From CAYJAD01 sp964371225 (GTDB lineage Bacteria > Desulfobacterota > Desulfovibrionia > Desulfovibrionales > Desulfovibrionaceae): a stretch of 21,713 nt of DNA. Positions 1-7,041 of this stretch are shown one piece after another; position 1 is the stretch's first letter, and each line of letters opens with the position of its first letter. The notes below the pieces were generated by a model that ran no database searches, had not been told where the DNA came from, and saw only the letters and a program-made list of their open reading frames with translations. The DNA lies in assembly GCA_964371225.1 (NCBI GenBank), contig CAYJNA010000036.1:1-21713 (forward strand). The letters are read 5' to 3'. The position numbers and the translations under genes were made by a program.

Positions 1-421
1 TAGAAAGATTCCAAGGCTTTGGATGCTCATGCACATAACCCACAAAAGGCACTATTCCCATACCTCCGGCAAGCAACAAAGTTTGCTTTTCTGGTTCTAC
101 TACAAAACCATTACCCAGCGGCCCCCAAACTTGTACTAAATCGCCCTGTTTTAGTTGCGCCATGCGCTCTGTGCCCTTACCCACCACTTGAAAAAAGCAA
201 ATAAGATGCTGCGATGTCACATGGCAAATACCAAAGGGACGCGCCCAAGGAATTTCAAATCCAAATGAAGTGGGGCGTATCATAACAAATTGCCCAGGAC
301 GCCAGTTTTTCCATTGTGGATTTTCTAAACGGAGAGCAAAAAAGGTATGTTTATCTGTGGTTTCAGGCCCAAAAGGCACTAAATCTAAAACTTTCACCTG
401 CACAGAGACGGCATTTGACAT
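1..421 (-). CDS. PyrK-like dihydroorotate dehydrogenase electron-transfer subunit, 5' part only
   Basis: The reading frame begins at ATG 421 (minus strand), stays open to the window edge, and shows about 140 N-terminal residues. It begins MSNAVSVQVKVLDL and carries an RPFGI segment near residue 62, in the place of the FAD-binding RxFS/G motif. LLLAGGMGIVPF near residues 114-125 matches the glycine-rich NAD-binding start of ferredoxin-reductase-like proteins. In the PyrK family such a protein takes electrons from dihydroorotate dehydrogenase through FAD and a [2Fe-2S] cluster to NAD+. The cysteines that would bind the cluster lie in the missing C-terminal part. AAGGAA sits about 6 bases before the start. 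Other members of the reductase family (sulfide dehydrogenase or hydrogenase gamma-type subunits) are possible; a pyrD gene further left would settle it. Confidence 0.7.
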   Translation of the reverse strand, partial: MSNAVSVQVKVLDLVPFGPETTDKHTFFALRLENPQWKNWRPGQFVMIRPTSFGFEIPWARPFGICHVTSQHLICFFQVVGKGTERMAQLKQGDLVQVWGPLGNGFVVEPEKQTLLLAGGMGIVPFVGYVHEHPKPWNLS

Positions 422-672
422 AAAAATTCCTTCATACTTCAAGTTCTCATACAATGTAGCAACTACTCTACTTTTTCTAAATAAAGCACAATACATTATA
501 CATTAATAATGATTTCAAGATATAATACTGTGAAATTTTAGTAAAAAAAGCTAAAAATTGTTTATATAAAGACTTTATGAAACAAAAAAAGCATGGCCTT
601 CAATGTCACAATTAACTTGTATGGAATGGGTATTCTAGTAACAAGAGGCTCTAGGGTCAAGGGCTAATATAT

Positions 673-720
673 TAAAAAAAAATGGGACTACTCTCAGACC
701 AATTCCAAGGTAGTCCCATT
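673..720 (-). terminator. Rho-independent terminator of the porin gene
   Basis: AATGGGACTAC (681-691) pairs perfectly with GTAGTCCCATT (710-720) across an 18-base loop. Read on the minus strand, the stem is followed by a run of about nine T (673-682 on the plus strand is A-rich). It lies about 100 bases downstream of the porin stop and points the right way for it. Confidence 0.85.
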
Positions 721-772
721 TAAGCATCTAATTTCTAAAAAAATGTGGGTTTTTTTAGACTTGTATCTTTAG

Positions 773-795
773 AGAGGAAGGGTTCCTTCCCCTCT
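773..795. other. Short imperfect hairpin just downstream of the porin stop
   Basis: AGAGGAAGG (773-781) pairs with CCTTCCCCTCT (785-795) around a 3-base loop, with a two-base bulge. There is no immediate T run in the minus direction, so it may be an RNA 3'-end protecting hairpin rather than the terminator itself, which is at 673-720. Confidence 0.45.
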
Positions 796-819
796 GCAAT
801 CTAATGTAACTATAGCTGA

Positions 820-2349
820 TTAGAAGCTGTAGTTAAAGGTAAGAGTGGCTTTGTAAGCATCACGCTCATCTACGCCTCTACCCCAAGTTTCTTCGTCAAA
901 ACCATTGATGATGTAACCAAGTTGTACAACAGCTTGAAGGTTTTCGTAGATTTGGTAGGTAGAATCTAAGTTAAATTCTACAAGGTAGTCGTCTTCGGTG
1001 AGGTACATTACTGGACCGCCGGTAGGCGCGCTCATGTATTGAGCATTTTTGGTATCGTTGGTACCGTTCCAGTAAGCTACACGGAAGGTGTGGGAAAGGT
1101 CTTCGATGAAGGACATTTTGGCAAGTTGTAAGCCAATACCCCAAGTACCGGAGTAGGACAACATGTTGTCATAACCGGTGCTAGGTTGCCAGCCAAGTTC
1201 GTTACCATCACCCATGAAGGAAGTGAAGTTACCGCAAGGGCTGATGTAAGGCATCATTTCAGAACCATCACGGATATCGTCGTCATCGCCGGAACCGTAC
1301 CAAGCGAAGATACCTGGGGTACCCCAATCCATTTTGTATTCTACAAGACCCTTAATGAGCCAACCAGAACGTTGTGCATCTACGCGAGTAGCAAGGCCAG
1401 TGGCGTTGCTAACTGCAGAGTAGGTACCGCTGTATTCAACAGAACCGTAGTTGAAATCAAGTTCAAAGTTCCATGCGTCCATTTGGTAGGACATAGGAAT
1501 ACCTGCAAACCATACAGTTGTGTAGGCATTTTCAGCACCATTCCAGTTAGCGTCAGCAAAAGGAGCTTGAGAACCGCCAGCTAAAGCAGCAGCGCCCCAA
1601 CCACCTGTGGCAGGCAATAAGCCAGCAAGAGCCGTGGTATTGGTACCGTTACCAATTTCAGCAGCTTCCCATACATTGGAAGTAGAGTTGTAAGCAACGC
1701 TGGAATTGTCGAAGTTTTCGCCGTAAGCGCCAATCATGAACCATGGGTTCACAGACCAGTTTTCACCGGTGATAGGCAAGGACAAGAGGAAGAGATCCAT
1801 GTTGTCAAGGAAGTTAGCGCCTTCGCCTGTCCAGCTGTTACCGCCGTAGTTGTCATTGTAAGGACGTGCCCAAGCAGCAGTAAGGCTTACCATGTCGTTG
1901 AACTTGTAGTTAGCAACAACAGCAGCTACGTCTTCATCCATGATAGCAGAGCCACCGGCTGTGTTAGGTAACACAAGACCTTGAAGACCCATGCGGAAAG
2001 AAAGGGCGGTGTTAGGTACATACCAGTCGATGTATGCACGTTTTACTTCAACTACACGACCGTCAGCACCAAGTGCTGCGCCGTCGCCGCCGTTACCCCA
2101 AGTTTGGTCGCCGATTTCAAAGAAAACGGTACCGGAAAGGGATTCAGAAGCTACTGCGTCGATTTGTAAACGAACGCGTTGTTCAGCTTTAAAAATGTCA
2201 GTACCGTCGCGATCACCAGCAAACTGGGTATCAACAGCACCAAAACCGAAAATCCATTGACCTTTAGCTTTAAAGTCAATAGCAGAGGCGCCAGTAGCAG
2301 CGCCAATCAACATGCCAGCAGTTAAAAGCAAAGTACAAATTTTTTTCAT
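820..2349 (-). CDS. Desulfovibrio-type outer membrane (homotrimeric) porin
   Basis: This gene encodes a 509-residue outer-membrane beta-barrel, probably the main general-diffusion porin. The start is ATG 2349, because it gives a classical signal peptide (MKKICTLLLTAGMLIGAATG, cleavage after ASA at about residue 23) and has AGGAAGG about 8 bases upstream; the frame is open 33 codons further up but without signal-peptide character. The mature part begins IDFKAKGQWIFGFG and shows alternating hydrophobic and aromatic strands, many Trp, Tyr, Asn and Gly residues, and the terminal phenylalanine (TLTFNYSF) expected for BAM-dependent assembly. The family is abundant in Desulfovibrionaceae, often in several copies. 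The gene is monocistronic: it has its own promoter, a long leader with a hairpin, and a strong terminator. Which solutes pass cannot be read from the sequence. Confidence 0.88.
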   Translation of the reverse strand: MKKICTLLLTAGMLIGAATGASAIDFKAKGQWIFGFGAVDTQFAGDRDGTDIFKAEQRVRLQIDAVASESLSGTVFFEIGDQTWGNGGDGAALGADGRVVEVKRAYIDWYVPNTALSFRMGLQGLVLPNTAGGSAIMDEDVAAVVANYKFNDMVSLTAAWARPYNDNYGGNSWTGEGANFLDNMDLFLLSLPITGENWSVNPWFMIGAYGENFDNSSVAYNSTSNVWEAAEIGNGTNTTALAGLLPATGGWGAAALAGGSQAPFADANWNGAENAYTTVWFAGIPMSYQMDAWNFELDFNYGSVEYSGTYSAVSNATGLATRVDAQRSGWLIKGLVEYKMDWGTPGIFAWYGSGDDDDIRDGSEMMPYISPCGNFTSFMGDGNELGWQPSTGYDNMLSYSGTWGIGLQLAKMSFIEDLSHTFRVAYWNGTNDTKNAQYMSAPTGGPVMYLTEDDYLVEFNLDSTYQIYENLQAVVQLGYIINGFDEETWGRGVDERDAYKATLTFNYSF

Positions 2350-2383
2350 TGCTTGTCCTTCCTGTATTTTAATTTGAATATTT

Positions 2384-2400
2384 GATCGCATATAGCGATC
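2384..2400 (-). promoter_or_regulatory. Hairpin in the 5' leader of the porin mRNA
   Basis: GATCGC (2384-2389) and GCGATC (2395-2400) form a perfect 6-bp stem around a 5-base loop, about 35 bases upstream of the porin start and ahead of its Shine-Dalgarno sequence. It could stabilise the mRNA or be a regulatory target; both arms contain GATC. The function is inferred. Confidence 0.45.
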
Positions 2401-2451
2401 CCTGCAACACTTAAAAATGCGCAGTGCATCTGTGAAGATATTTTGCACAAC

Positions 2452-2480
2452 TAGTAAATAAAGGCAAGCGTTTTTGTCAA
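2452..2480 (-). promoter_or_regulatory. Likely sigma-70-type promoter of the porin gene
   Basis: On the minus strand a perfect TTGACA (2475-2480) is followed at 18 bases by the weak -10 TACTAG (2452-2457). This would start the transcript near 2445 and leave a leader of about 95 bases. The -35 is clear; the -10 is poor, so the exact start is uncertain. Confidence 0.5.
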
Positions 2481-2989
2481 AAAATTTTTACCGAAGCAGA
2501 ATGTCAGGGCTTTTCTATACAATATTTTGGCATAGCCTTTTGTTATATAAAGTCTAAAAAGTGTGATTTAAAAAATAAAACACTTTTATATCAATTAATT
2601 ACAAAACAAAACTCTAGAAAAATTCTAATTTGAGCCTAGACTTACCTTAGATAAAAAAAATTTGCCCTAAATAAAAAAATTTACTTCTAGCACTACTCAG
2701 CTAGCAGATACATACGGCTATATTTAGCATATAGTATGTAAGTTCATACCAAGAAATCTCACAAATTGAGAGCATAATGGTTCTCTTTTGCTATCTATCC
2801 TGCCATTTAACCAGTAAAGCTATGCTCATCACTGCCCTGCCAAGATTTTAACACATATGTGTTTTACGCCCCCATACCTACAACGAATTGCGCCTTGACC
2901 TAGCTTTACGAGCGCAAACACTGCAAGGCTTTGCGCGCGAAAGACAGCATTCTGCAACTTTAAGCATTCCCTTGTTAAGCATTCTCTTA
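2481..2989. other. AT-rich gene-free stretch upstream of the porin gene
   Basis: No gene is supported here. It is AT-rich, with several A and T tracts (for example around 2650-2680), which could act as upstream promoter elements for the porin gene. At its right end lie a hairpin (GCGCAAA 2912-2918 with TTTGCGC 2930-2936) and a tandem repeat, both downstream of the repressor gene. The hairpin has no T run after it on the minus strand, so it is at best a weak terminator. Confidence 0.55.
2960..2989. repeat. 15-bp tandem duplication at the 3' end of the repressor gene
   Basis: Two adjacent 15-base copies, TTAAGCATTCCCTTG (2960-2974) and TTAAGCATTCTCTTA (2975-2989), differ at two positions and abut the last base of the repressor stop codon. 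This looks like a small local duplication. No function is evident. Confidence 0.7.
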
Positions 2990-3715
2990 TTATGCCTCGT
3001 GACACCACCACAAAACTTTTCCTATAATACGAACAGACTCAGCCAAATCTCCGCGCATATCTATATCTATGGGGGCATATCGTTCATTAAAAGAACGCAA
3101 AATAAGCCTTTGCCCCGGCAATGTCTCCACAGATTTTACATAAATGCCATCGTCCACACCCACAGCGTACACAGTATAAGGTATAATATTTTTCTGTGAG
3201 GTATCAATGAGTGCTAAGTCGCCATCTTGAATGTACGGTTCCATACTATCCCCATAAACACGCATGAGCACCATGGTTTCCGTACAACCGCGCCTTTGCA
3301 GCCACTCTCTGCGAAAGGCCATTCTTTGCAATACAAGGCCTTCCGTTTCAAAACTCCCCCCTCCGGCGGAAAGCTTGGCCGCCACCAAGGGTACAGTGCA
3401 AAACTCAGCTGCAAAGTCTTCATCCATATGAGACACGTGGCCTTCTTGTCTTCCCTGCGCCCCTTGCTCTACCAATGCTCCCTTGGCTGGTGCAATTCCT
3501 TCTTGGCTAGTAATGCCTAAAAGCGCGTCTATGGACACATTGCCTTGTTGCGCCGCGCGAATAAGCCAGCCATCAGGAACTTTATCCTTTTTACGGGCTT
3601 GATATATGGCTTGAGCTGAAACGCCTAAGAAATCTGCCAACTGCACATCCTTAGAAAGACTAAGCGTCTCACGCAACCTATCCAATATAGTTGTAGCATC
3701 AATGGGTGTTTTCAT
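2990..3715 (-). CDS. CI-type repressor: phage HTH domain plus S24 (LexA-like) self-cleavage domain
   Basis: This is a 241-residue DNA-binding repressor. Residues about 8-68 form a CI-type helix-turn-helix domain (LADFLGVSAQAIYQARKKDKVPDGWLI is its centre). A flexible linker follows (about 70-105), then an S24 domain with every expected element: a cleavable Ala117-Gly118 in KLSAGGG, nucleophile Ser157 in GDSMEP, and general-base Lys194 in YVKSVE. In LexA and lambda CI these allow RecA-stimulated self-cleavage, so this protein is probably inactivated by DNA damage. AAGG precedes the start at 3715 by about 8 bases. It is divergent from a small gene (3878) across a region with palindromes. No phage structural or integrase genes are visible, so it may be a domesticated repressor or a stress regulator rather than part of a prophage. 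Targets are unknown. Confidence 0.85.
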   Translation of the reverse strand: MKTPIDATTILDRLRETLSLSKDVQLADFLGVSAQAIYQARKKDKVPDGWLIRAAQQGNVSIDALLGITSQEGIAPAKGALVEQGAQGRQEGHVSHMDEDFAAEFCTVPLVAAKLSAGGGSFETEGLVLQRMAFRREWLQRRGCTETMVLMRVYGDSMEPYIQDGDLALIDTSQKNIIPYTVYAVGVDDGIYVKSVETLPGQRLILRSFNERYAPIDIDMRGDLAESVRIIGKVLWWCHEA

Positions 3716-3751
3716 GATTTAACCTTATATGAGATGTAAAAATAAATCAAT

Positions 3752-3768
3752 AAATAAATTATTTATTT
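3752..3768. promoter_or_regulatory. Perfect palindrome between divergent genes, candidate operator
   Basis: AAATAAAT (3752-3759) and ATTTATTT (3761-3768) form an inverted repeat with a one-base centre, midway between the repressor start and the small gene. It is a plausible autoregulatory site for the repressor, but the region is very AT-rich, so chance symmetry is possible. Confidence 0.4.
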
Positions 3769-3796
3769 TATAAATTCATTTTAAATTTGTTTTTTC

Positions 3797-3836
3797 TAAA
3801 TTTATAATTGACAATTTGTAAATTTTTGCTATTGTT
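3797..3836 (+). promoter_or_regulatory. Promoter of the 65-residue small gene with flanking inverted repeat
   Basis: A perfect -35 TTGACA (3808-3813) is followed at 16 bases by TATTGT (3830-3835). The -35 sits between the arms of a 7-bp inverted repeat, AAATTTA (3798-3804) and TAAATTT (3819-3825). The heptamer TAAATTT also occurs at 3782 and 3797. A repressor bound here would block transcription of the small gene. Confidence 0.5.
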
Positions 3837-3877
3837 TTTTCAACGAACACGGAAATACATGGTAAAGGAGTATATAT

Positions 3878-4075
3878 ATGTTAAGTACAGATTTAGAAAA
3901 TTTGGCCTGCGCCCTAGAACAAGTAAAAGGTGACTTCACAGAGGATAACGCTGTATTTTTAGAATTAGTGTGTACTAACCTTCATTCATTGGCTCAACGC
4001 GTACTTATATTAGAAGAACTTCCCGTAAGTCCTATTTTGACACCTACAACAAGCAACTCCCTTCCTTTGCAATAA
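3878..4075 (+). CDS. Small protein of unknown function, divergent from the CI-like repressor
   Basis: This is a 65-residue protein that I do not recognise. A strong Shine-Dalgarno AAAGGAG (3864-3870) stands 7 bases before the ATG, there is a TTGACA promoter upstream, and a terminator hairpin begins about 15 bases after the stop, so it looks like a real single-gene unit. Residues 4-50 should form two amphipathic helices (DLENLACALEQVKGD and a stretch around LVCTNLHSLAQRVLILEE); the C-terminal 15 residues are Pro/Thr/Ser-rich and probably unstructured. There is no signal peptide or membrane segment; two cysteines (10 and 32) are present. Its position suggests control by the repressor opposite, and it could be a small partner or antirepressor, but that is inference. 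Confidence 0.7.
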   Translation: MLSTDLENLACALEQVKGDFTEDNAVFLELVCTNLHSLAQRVLILEELPVSPILTPTTSNSLPLQ

Positions 4076-4087
4076 GTTGTATGTAGC

Positions 4088-4120
4088 AAAAAAAAAGGGG
4101 AAGTGCCCCCTTCCCCTTTT
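4088..4120. terminator. Bidirectional terminator between the small gene and the oxidoreductase cluster
   Basis: AAAAGGGGAAG (4093-4103) pairs perfectly with CTTCCCCTTTT (4110-4120) around a 6-base loop. On the minus strand the stem is followed by nine T (plus strand 4088-4096), which suits the end of the oxidoreductase operon (stop at 4186). On the plus strand four T serve the small gene. Confidence 0.85.
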
Positions 4121-4185
4121 ATCAGCCTTTGGAAGCTTTTCTTGCAAAAATTTATTCCCACAGGCTGTTTGCTTATGTAACCTTT

Positions 4186-4740
4186 TTACTCTGACACGTA
4201 ATCATATCCAGCTTGTAATGCTTTTATATTACTAGGAATTAATTTGGCATAATGAGACGACACTACCCTTTGCAGGCAATTTTGTACCACTTCTAAGGGA
4301 AGACATTTTGTCACTTGAAGCCAAGCGCCCAAAGCCACCATATTGGCCATTTTTACTGAGCCCAATTCTTGAGCAATGGCATTGGCTGGGACGCACACGC
4401 TTCGCTTAGACGTATCAAGCACATGCGCTGCCGTCACATCAATAAGGGAGCTATTGACTATTTGCACACCGTCTTGTTGCAAGCGTGGTTGAAATTTATC
4501 CAATGACGGAGCATTTAATATAATGGTAGAGAGCGGCGCATGTACTATGGGTGACCCCACAGGGTGTTCATCCATCACCACGGTACAATTGGCAGTGCCG
4601 CCACGCATTTCTGCCCCGTACACAGGGATATACGTAACATGAAGGCCAAATTCCATGCTGGCTTGTGCTAAAACATTACCCAAAACCATGACGCCCTGCC
4701 CCCCAAAGCCAGCTATGATGACGTCTTGATACTTAGACAT
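4186..4740 (-). CDS. 2-oxoacid:ferredoxin oxidoreductase, gamma subunit
   Basis: This is a 184-residue gamma subunit of a four-subunit 2-oxoacid:acceptor oxidoreductase. The N-terminus DVIIAGFGGQGVMVLGNVLA (residues about 6-25) is the family's glycine-rich signature, followed by YIPVYGAEMRGGTANCTVV, where E and RGG contact the CoA end of the active site in related enzymes. The length matches the family. The subunit acts in the cytoplasm with alpha and beta to oxidise a 2-oxoacid with CoA, releasing CO2 and passing two electrons to ferredoxin. The gene overlaps the beta gene by 8 bases and is last in the operon. The substrate (branched-chain 2-oxoacid, 2-oxoglutarate or another) is not decided by this sequence. 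Confidence 0.9.
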   Translation of the reverse strand: MSKYQDVIIAGFGGQGVMVLGNVLAQASMEFGLHVTYIPVYGAEMRGGTANCTVVMDEHPVGSPIVHAPLSTIILNAPSLDKFQPRLQQDGVQIVNSSLIDVTAAHVLDTSKRSVCVPANAIAQELGSVKMANMVALGAWLQVTKCLPLEVVQNCLQRVVSSHYAKLIPSNIKALQAGYDYVSE

Positions 4741-5545
4741 GCTCTTCTCCTATGACGTTTTGGACGCGAATATCTTTTTGCACTCCCAAGGGAAATATGG
4801 GAATCATGGCTTCTGAAATATGCTTATTGGCTGTAATGGCATCCATACGCCAATTGGTAGGACAACCACAAAGTAATTCCACAAAGCTATACCCTTGCCC
4901 GCTGCATTGCACCTCAAAAGCAGTGCGTATGGCTTTTTTTGCCGCGCGAATATGGGCAACGCTATCTAAGGCACAGCGCGTAGCATAAACAACACCGTCC
5001 AATTGCGCCATAATTTCAGTCATATGAATGGGGCCACCTTCTGTAGCCATGACACGCCCCTGCTGCGAAGTGGTAGTTTTTTGCCCCACTAAAGTCGTAG
5101 GAGCCATTTGCCCACCTGTCATACCGTAAACCGTATTATTAACAAAGAAAGCTGTGATTTTTTCCCCTCTGTTGGCGGCATGCACTGCTTCAGCAAGACC
5201 AATGGCGCCCATATCCCCATCACCTTGATAGGCAAAAACAATGCTATCAGGACGGGCACGTTTTACGCCTGTGGCCACAGCAGAAGCCCTGCCATGCGGC
5301 GCCTCTATACAGTCTAAGTTCATATATTCATAGATAAAAGCAGAACATCCCACCGATGGCACCAAAATGGTTTTAGACGCCAATGCCATTTCGTCCAAAA
5401 CTTCCGTTATAAGCCTATGCGCTATGCCATGATGACATCCGGGACAATAATGGGTGGCTTTATTTAGTAATACCGCATTGGTATCAAAAACAATTTTTTC
5501 CCCACTTTGCGGTTTTATTGCGTCAGATTGTATTTGACTATCCAT
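4733..5545 (-). CDS. 2-oxoacid:ferredoxin oxidoreductase, beta subunit (thiamine diphosphate-binding)
   Basis: This is the 270-residue catalytic beta subunit. CPGC (residues 34-37) lies in HYCPGCHHG, the N-terminal iron-sulfur/TPP signature, and GCSAF follows near residue 66. The TPP-Mg motif begins at GDGD (108-111) and ends at NN (136-137), then TVYGMTGGQMAPTT, which is nearly diagnostic for beta subunits of VOR/KOR-type enzymes. Further cysteines at the C-terminus (LLCGCPTNWR) fit coordination of a [4Fe-4S] cluster. It overlaps alpha by 8 bases upstream and gamma by 8 bases downstream, which indicates translational coupling and fixed stoichiometry. VorA/VorC-like or KorB-like naming would depend on a substrate that cannot be read here. 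Confidence 0.92.
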   Translation of the reverse strand: MDSQIQSDAIKPQSGEKIVFDTNAVLLNKATHYCPGCHHGIAHRLITEVLDEMALASKTILVPSVGCSAFIYEYMNLDCIEAPHGRASAVATGVKRARPDSIVFAYQGDGDMGAIGLAEAVHAANRGEKITAFFVNNTVYGMTGGQMAPTTLVGQKTTTSQQGRVMATEGGPIHMTEIMAQLDGVVYATRCALDSVAHIRAAKKAIRTAFEVQCSGQGYSFVELLCGCPTNWRMDAITANKHISEAMIPIFPLGVQKDIRVQNVIGEEHV

Positions 5546-6650
5546 GATTTACACCTTTATCTATCAACACTTTTTGTATGGGCTCCAGTAAGGATTGCGC
5601 GTCCACAAAAAGGCCGGGAAGAATGCCATGCCATGCCACGGAACATCGCCCTTGCAAAGCAAGACGCACATCTTCCACCATTTGGCCAAGATTCTGCTCC
5701 ACCACCATGAAACGTTTTCCTTTATCTGCCCACTGCTGTAGGCATTGTACAGGAAATGGATATAAAGTAAGCGGACGCACCAAGCCCACTTTATGCCCCT
5801 GCTCGCGCAACATGCGTACGGCTGATTGTGCAATACGTCCTATGGAACCATAGGCCACCAAGAGAAGCTCAGCATCTTCACAATCTATGCATAAAGCCTG
5901 CGCTTCCTTTTGCATGGCAGCGTATTTTTCTTGCAATAATATATGGCGTGCAGCCAGTTCGCCTTCTCCCAAATAAACAGATTTTAATAAACGCTTTGTG
6001 GGTTCACTGCGTTGTCCATAGCCCTCCACACGCCAAGGGGCTGAAAGTGCATCATAATCTTGCTCACTTAAAGCTTTTTCTGGAACCTTGCGAAGTACGG
6101 GTTCTTTAATTTGCCCAATGATAGCATCGCCCAAAACAAGTACGGGATGCCTATAGGTGAAGGATAAAGCAAAGGCGTCAAACATCATGTCATAACATTC
6201 TTGCGCCGTGGCAGGTGCCAGCACTAAAGTACGATAATCGCCATGCCCGCCACCTTTAACTGCTTGAAAATAATCCCCTTGCGAAGGCCCCAAGGAGCCA
6301 AGCCCCGGCCCTCCGCGCGCCATATTCACCACCACACCGGGCACATGACTTCCAGCCATATAGGAAATAGCCTCTTGCATGAGCGAAATGCCACAGGATG
6401 AGGAAGAGGTCATGGCTGCAATGCCACAAGCACCTGCCCCCAGTACCATATTTATGGAGCCTATTTCGCTTTCAGCTTGCACAAAAGCCCCTTGAGCTTT
6501 GGGTAAAAGCACAGAAAGCAATTCAGGAATTTCATTTTGCGGTGTGATGGGATAGCCAAAATAGCATTTACAGCCCGCGTCCACAGCCCCGTGTGCAATG
6601 GCTTCATTCCCTTTAAGCAAGATGGGGAGAACAGTGTATTCCTCAGTCAT
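5538..6650 (-). CDS. 2-oxoacid:ferredoxin oxidoreductase, alpha subunit (VorB/KorA type)
   Basis: This is the 370-residue alpha subunit. It starts with KGNEAIAHGAVDAGCKCYFG followed by YPITPQNEIPE, the pyrimidine-binding domain signature of POR/VOR/KOR alpha chains. It continues with an acidic, Ser-rich core (AESEIGSINMVLGA, TSSSSCGISLMQEAISY) and ARGGPGLGSLGPSQGDYFQA. A transketolase C-terminal-like domain fills the second half (about 240-370). Proteins with this start are often annotated as VorB, the 3-methyl-2-oxobutanoate enzyme, but 2-oxoglutarate enzymes look very alike. The start overlaps the ferredoxin stop by one base (TAATG). In sulfate reducers and related anaerobes such enzymes support amino-acid fermentation or, in reverse, carboxylation of acyl-CoA. 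Confidence 0.92.
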   Translation of the reverse strand: MTEEYTVLPILLKGNEAIAHGAVDAGCKCYFGYPITPQNEIPELLSVLLPKAQGAFVQAESEIGSINMVLGAGACGIAAMTSSSSCGISLMQEAISYMAGSHVPGVVVNMARGGPGLGSLGPSQGDYFQAVKGGGHGDYRTLVLAPATAQECYDMMFDAFALSFTYRHPVLVLGDAIIGQIKEPVLRKVPEKALSEQDYDALSAPWRVEGYGQRSEPTKRLLKSVYLGEGELAARHILLQEKYAAMQKEAQALCIDCEDAELLLVAYGSIGRIAQSAVRMLREQGHKVGLVRPLTLYPFPVQCLQQWADKGKRFMVVEQNLGQMVEDVRLALQGRCSVAWHGILPGLFVDAQSLLEPIQKVLIDKGVNHG

Positions 6651-6877
6651 TACGCACCTTCTTTTTCGGCAGATGTTTTGAATACGCGTACAGCCACATC
6701 AGGGCAAATAAGACCACAAGAAGCACAACCTATGCAAAGACTTGCATCAGAAAGTTCCACCACTTCATAGCCTTGTGCATTATATCGAGAGGCTTTGATA
6801 ATAATGTTCTTGGGACATACAGTGGTGCAAAGTAAGCAGCCTTTACATCGTTCCTCAAGAAAAAAAACACGCGACAT
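6650..6877 (-). CDS. 2-oxoacid:ferredoxin oxidoreductase, delta subunit (2[4Fe-4S] ferredoxin)
   Basis: This is a 75-residue ferredoxin-like delta chain. Two complete cluster motifs are visible: Cys 11, 14, 17 and 21 (CKGCLLCTTVCP) and Cys 48, 51, 54 and 58 (CIGCASCGLICP). It would carry electrons from the catalytic beta subunit to free ferredoxin. It is the first gene of the cluster, with a good TGAGGAG Shine-Dalgarno 6 bases before ATG 6877, and is translationally coupled to alpha. The order delta-alpha-beta-gamma is usual for VOR/KOR operons in Deltaproteobacteria. Confidence 0.93.
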   Translation of the reverse strand: MSRVFFLEERCKGCLLCTTVCPKNIIIKASRYNAQGYEVVELSDASLCIGCASCGLICPDVAVRVFKTSAEKEGA

Positions 6878-6938
6878 GAAAACTCCTCAGGCAATAGACC
6901 TATACATGTATTTTCAATATGTTATAAAAGAGATAGAA

Positions 6939-6969
6939 GGACGGCATAAGCATGACACAAAGGCCGTCC
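6939..6969 (-). terminator. Hairpin between queA and the oxidoreductase cluster
   Basis: GGACGGC (6939-6945) and GCCGTCC (6963-6969) make a perfect 7-bp stem with a 17-base loop. On the minus strand it is followed by a T-rich but interrupted stretch. It may terminate queA transcription or lie in the leader of the oxidoreductase mRNA; no clear promoter was found between it and 6877. Confidence 0.45.
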
Positions 6970-7041
6970 AAAGACAAAACACTGAAGGATGGTACCGTAA
7001 GACTAGAGAATACAACAGGTCATCATCATATATATTGATAG

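Larger units (their letters stand above)
422..819. other. AT-rich intergenic region between the PyrK-like gene and the porin gene
   Basis: I find no convincing gene here. The part next to 421 should hold the promoter of the PyrK-like gene: a perfect TATAAT (minus strand, plus positions 495-500) lies there without a clear -35 partner. The part next to 820 holds the terminators of the porin gene, listed separately. The short ATG-started frames have no ribosome-binding site. Confidence 0.6.

Noticed and set aside
2990..4075. Prophage remnant around the CI-like repressor
   Set aside because: No integrase, replication or structural phage genes and no attachment-site repeats are seen; flanking genes are core metabolism and porin.
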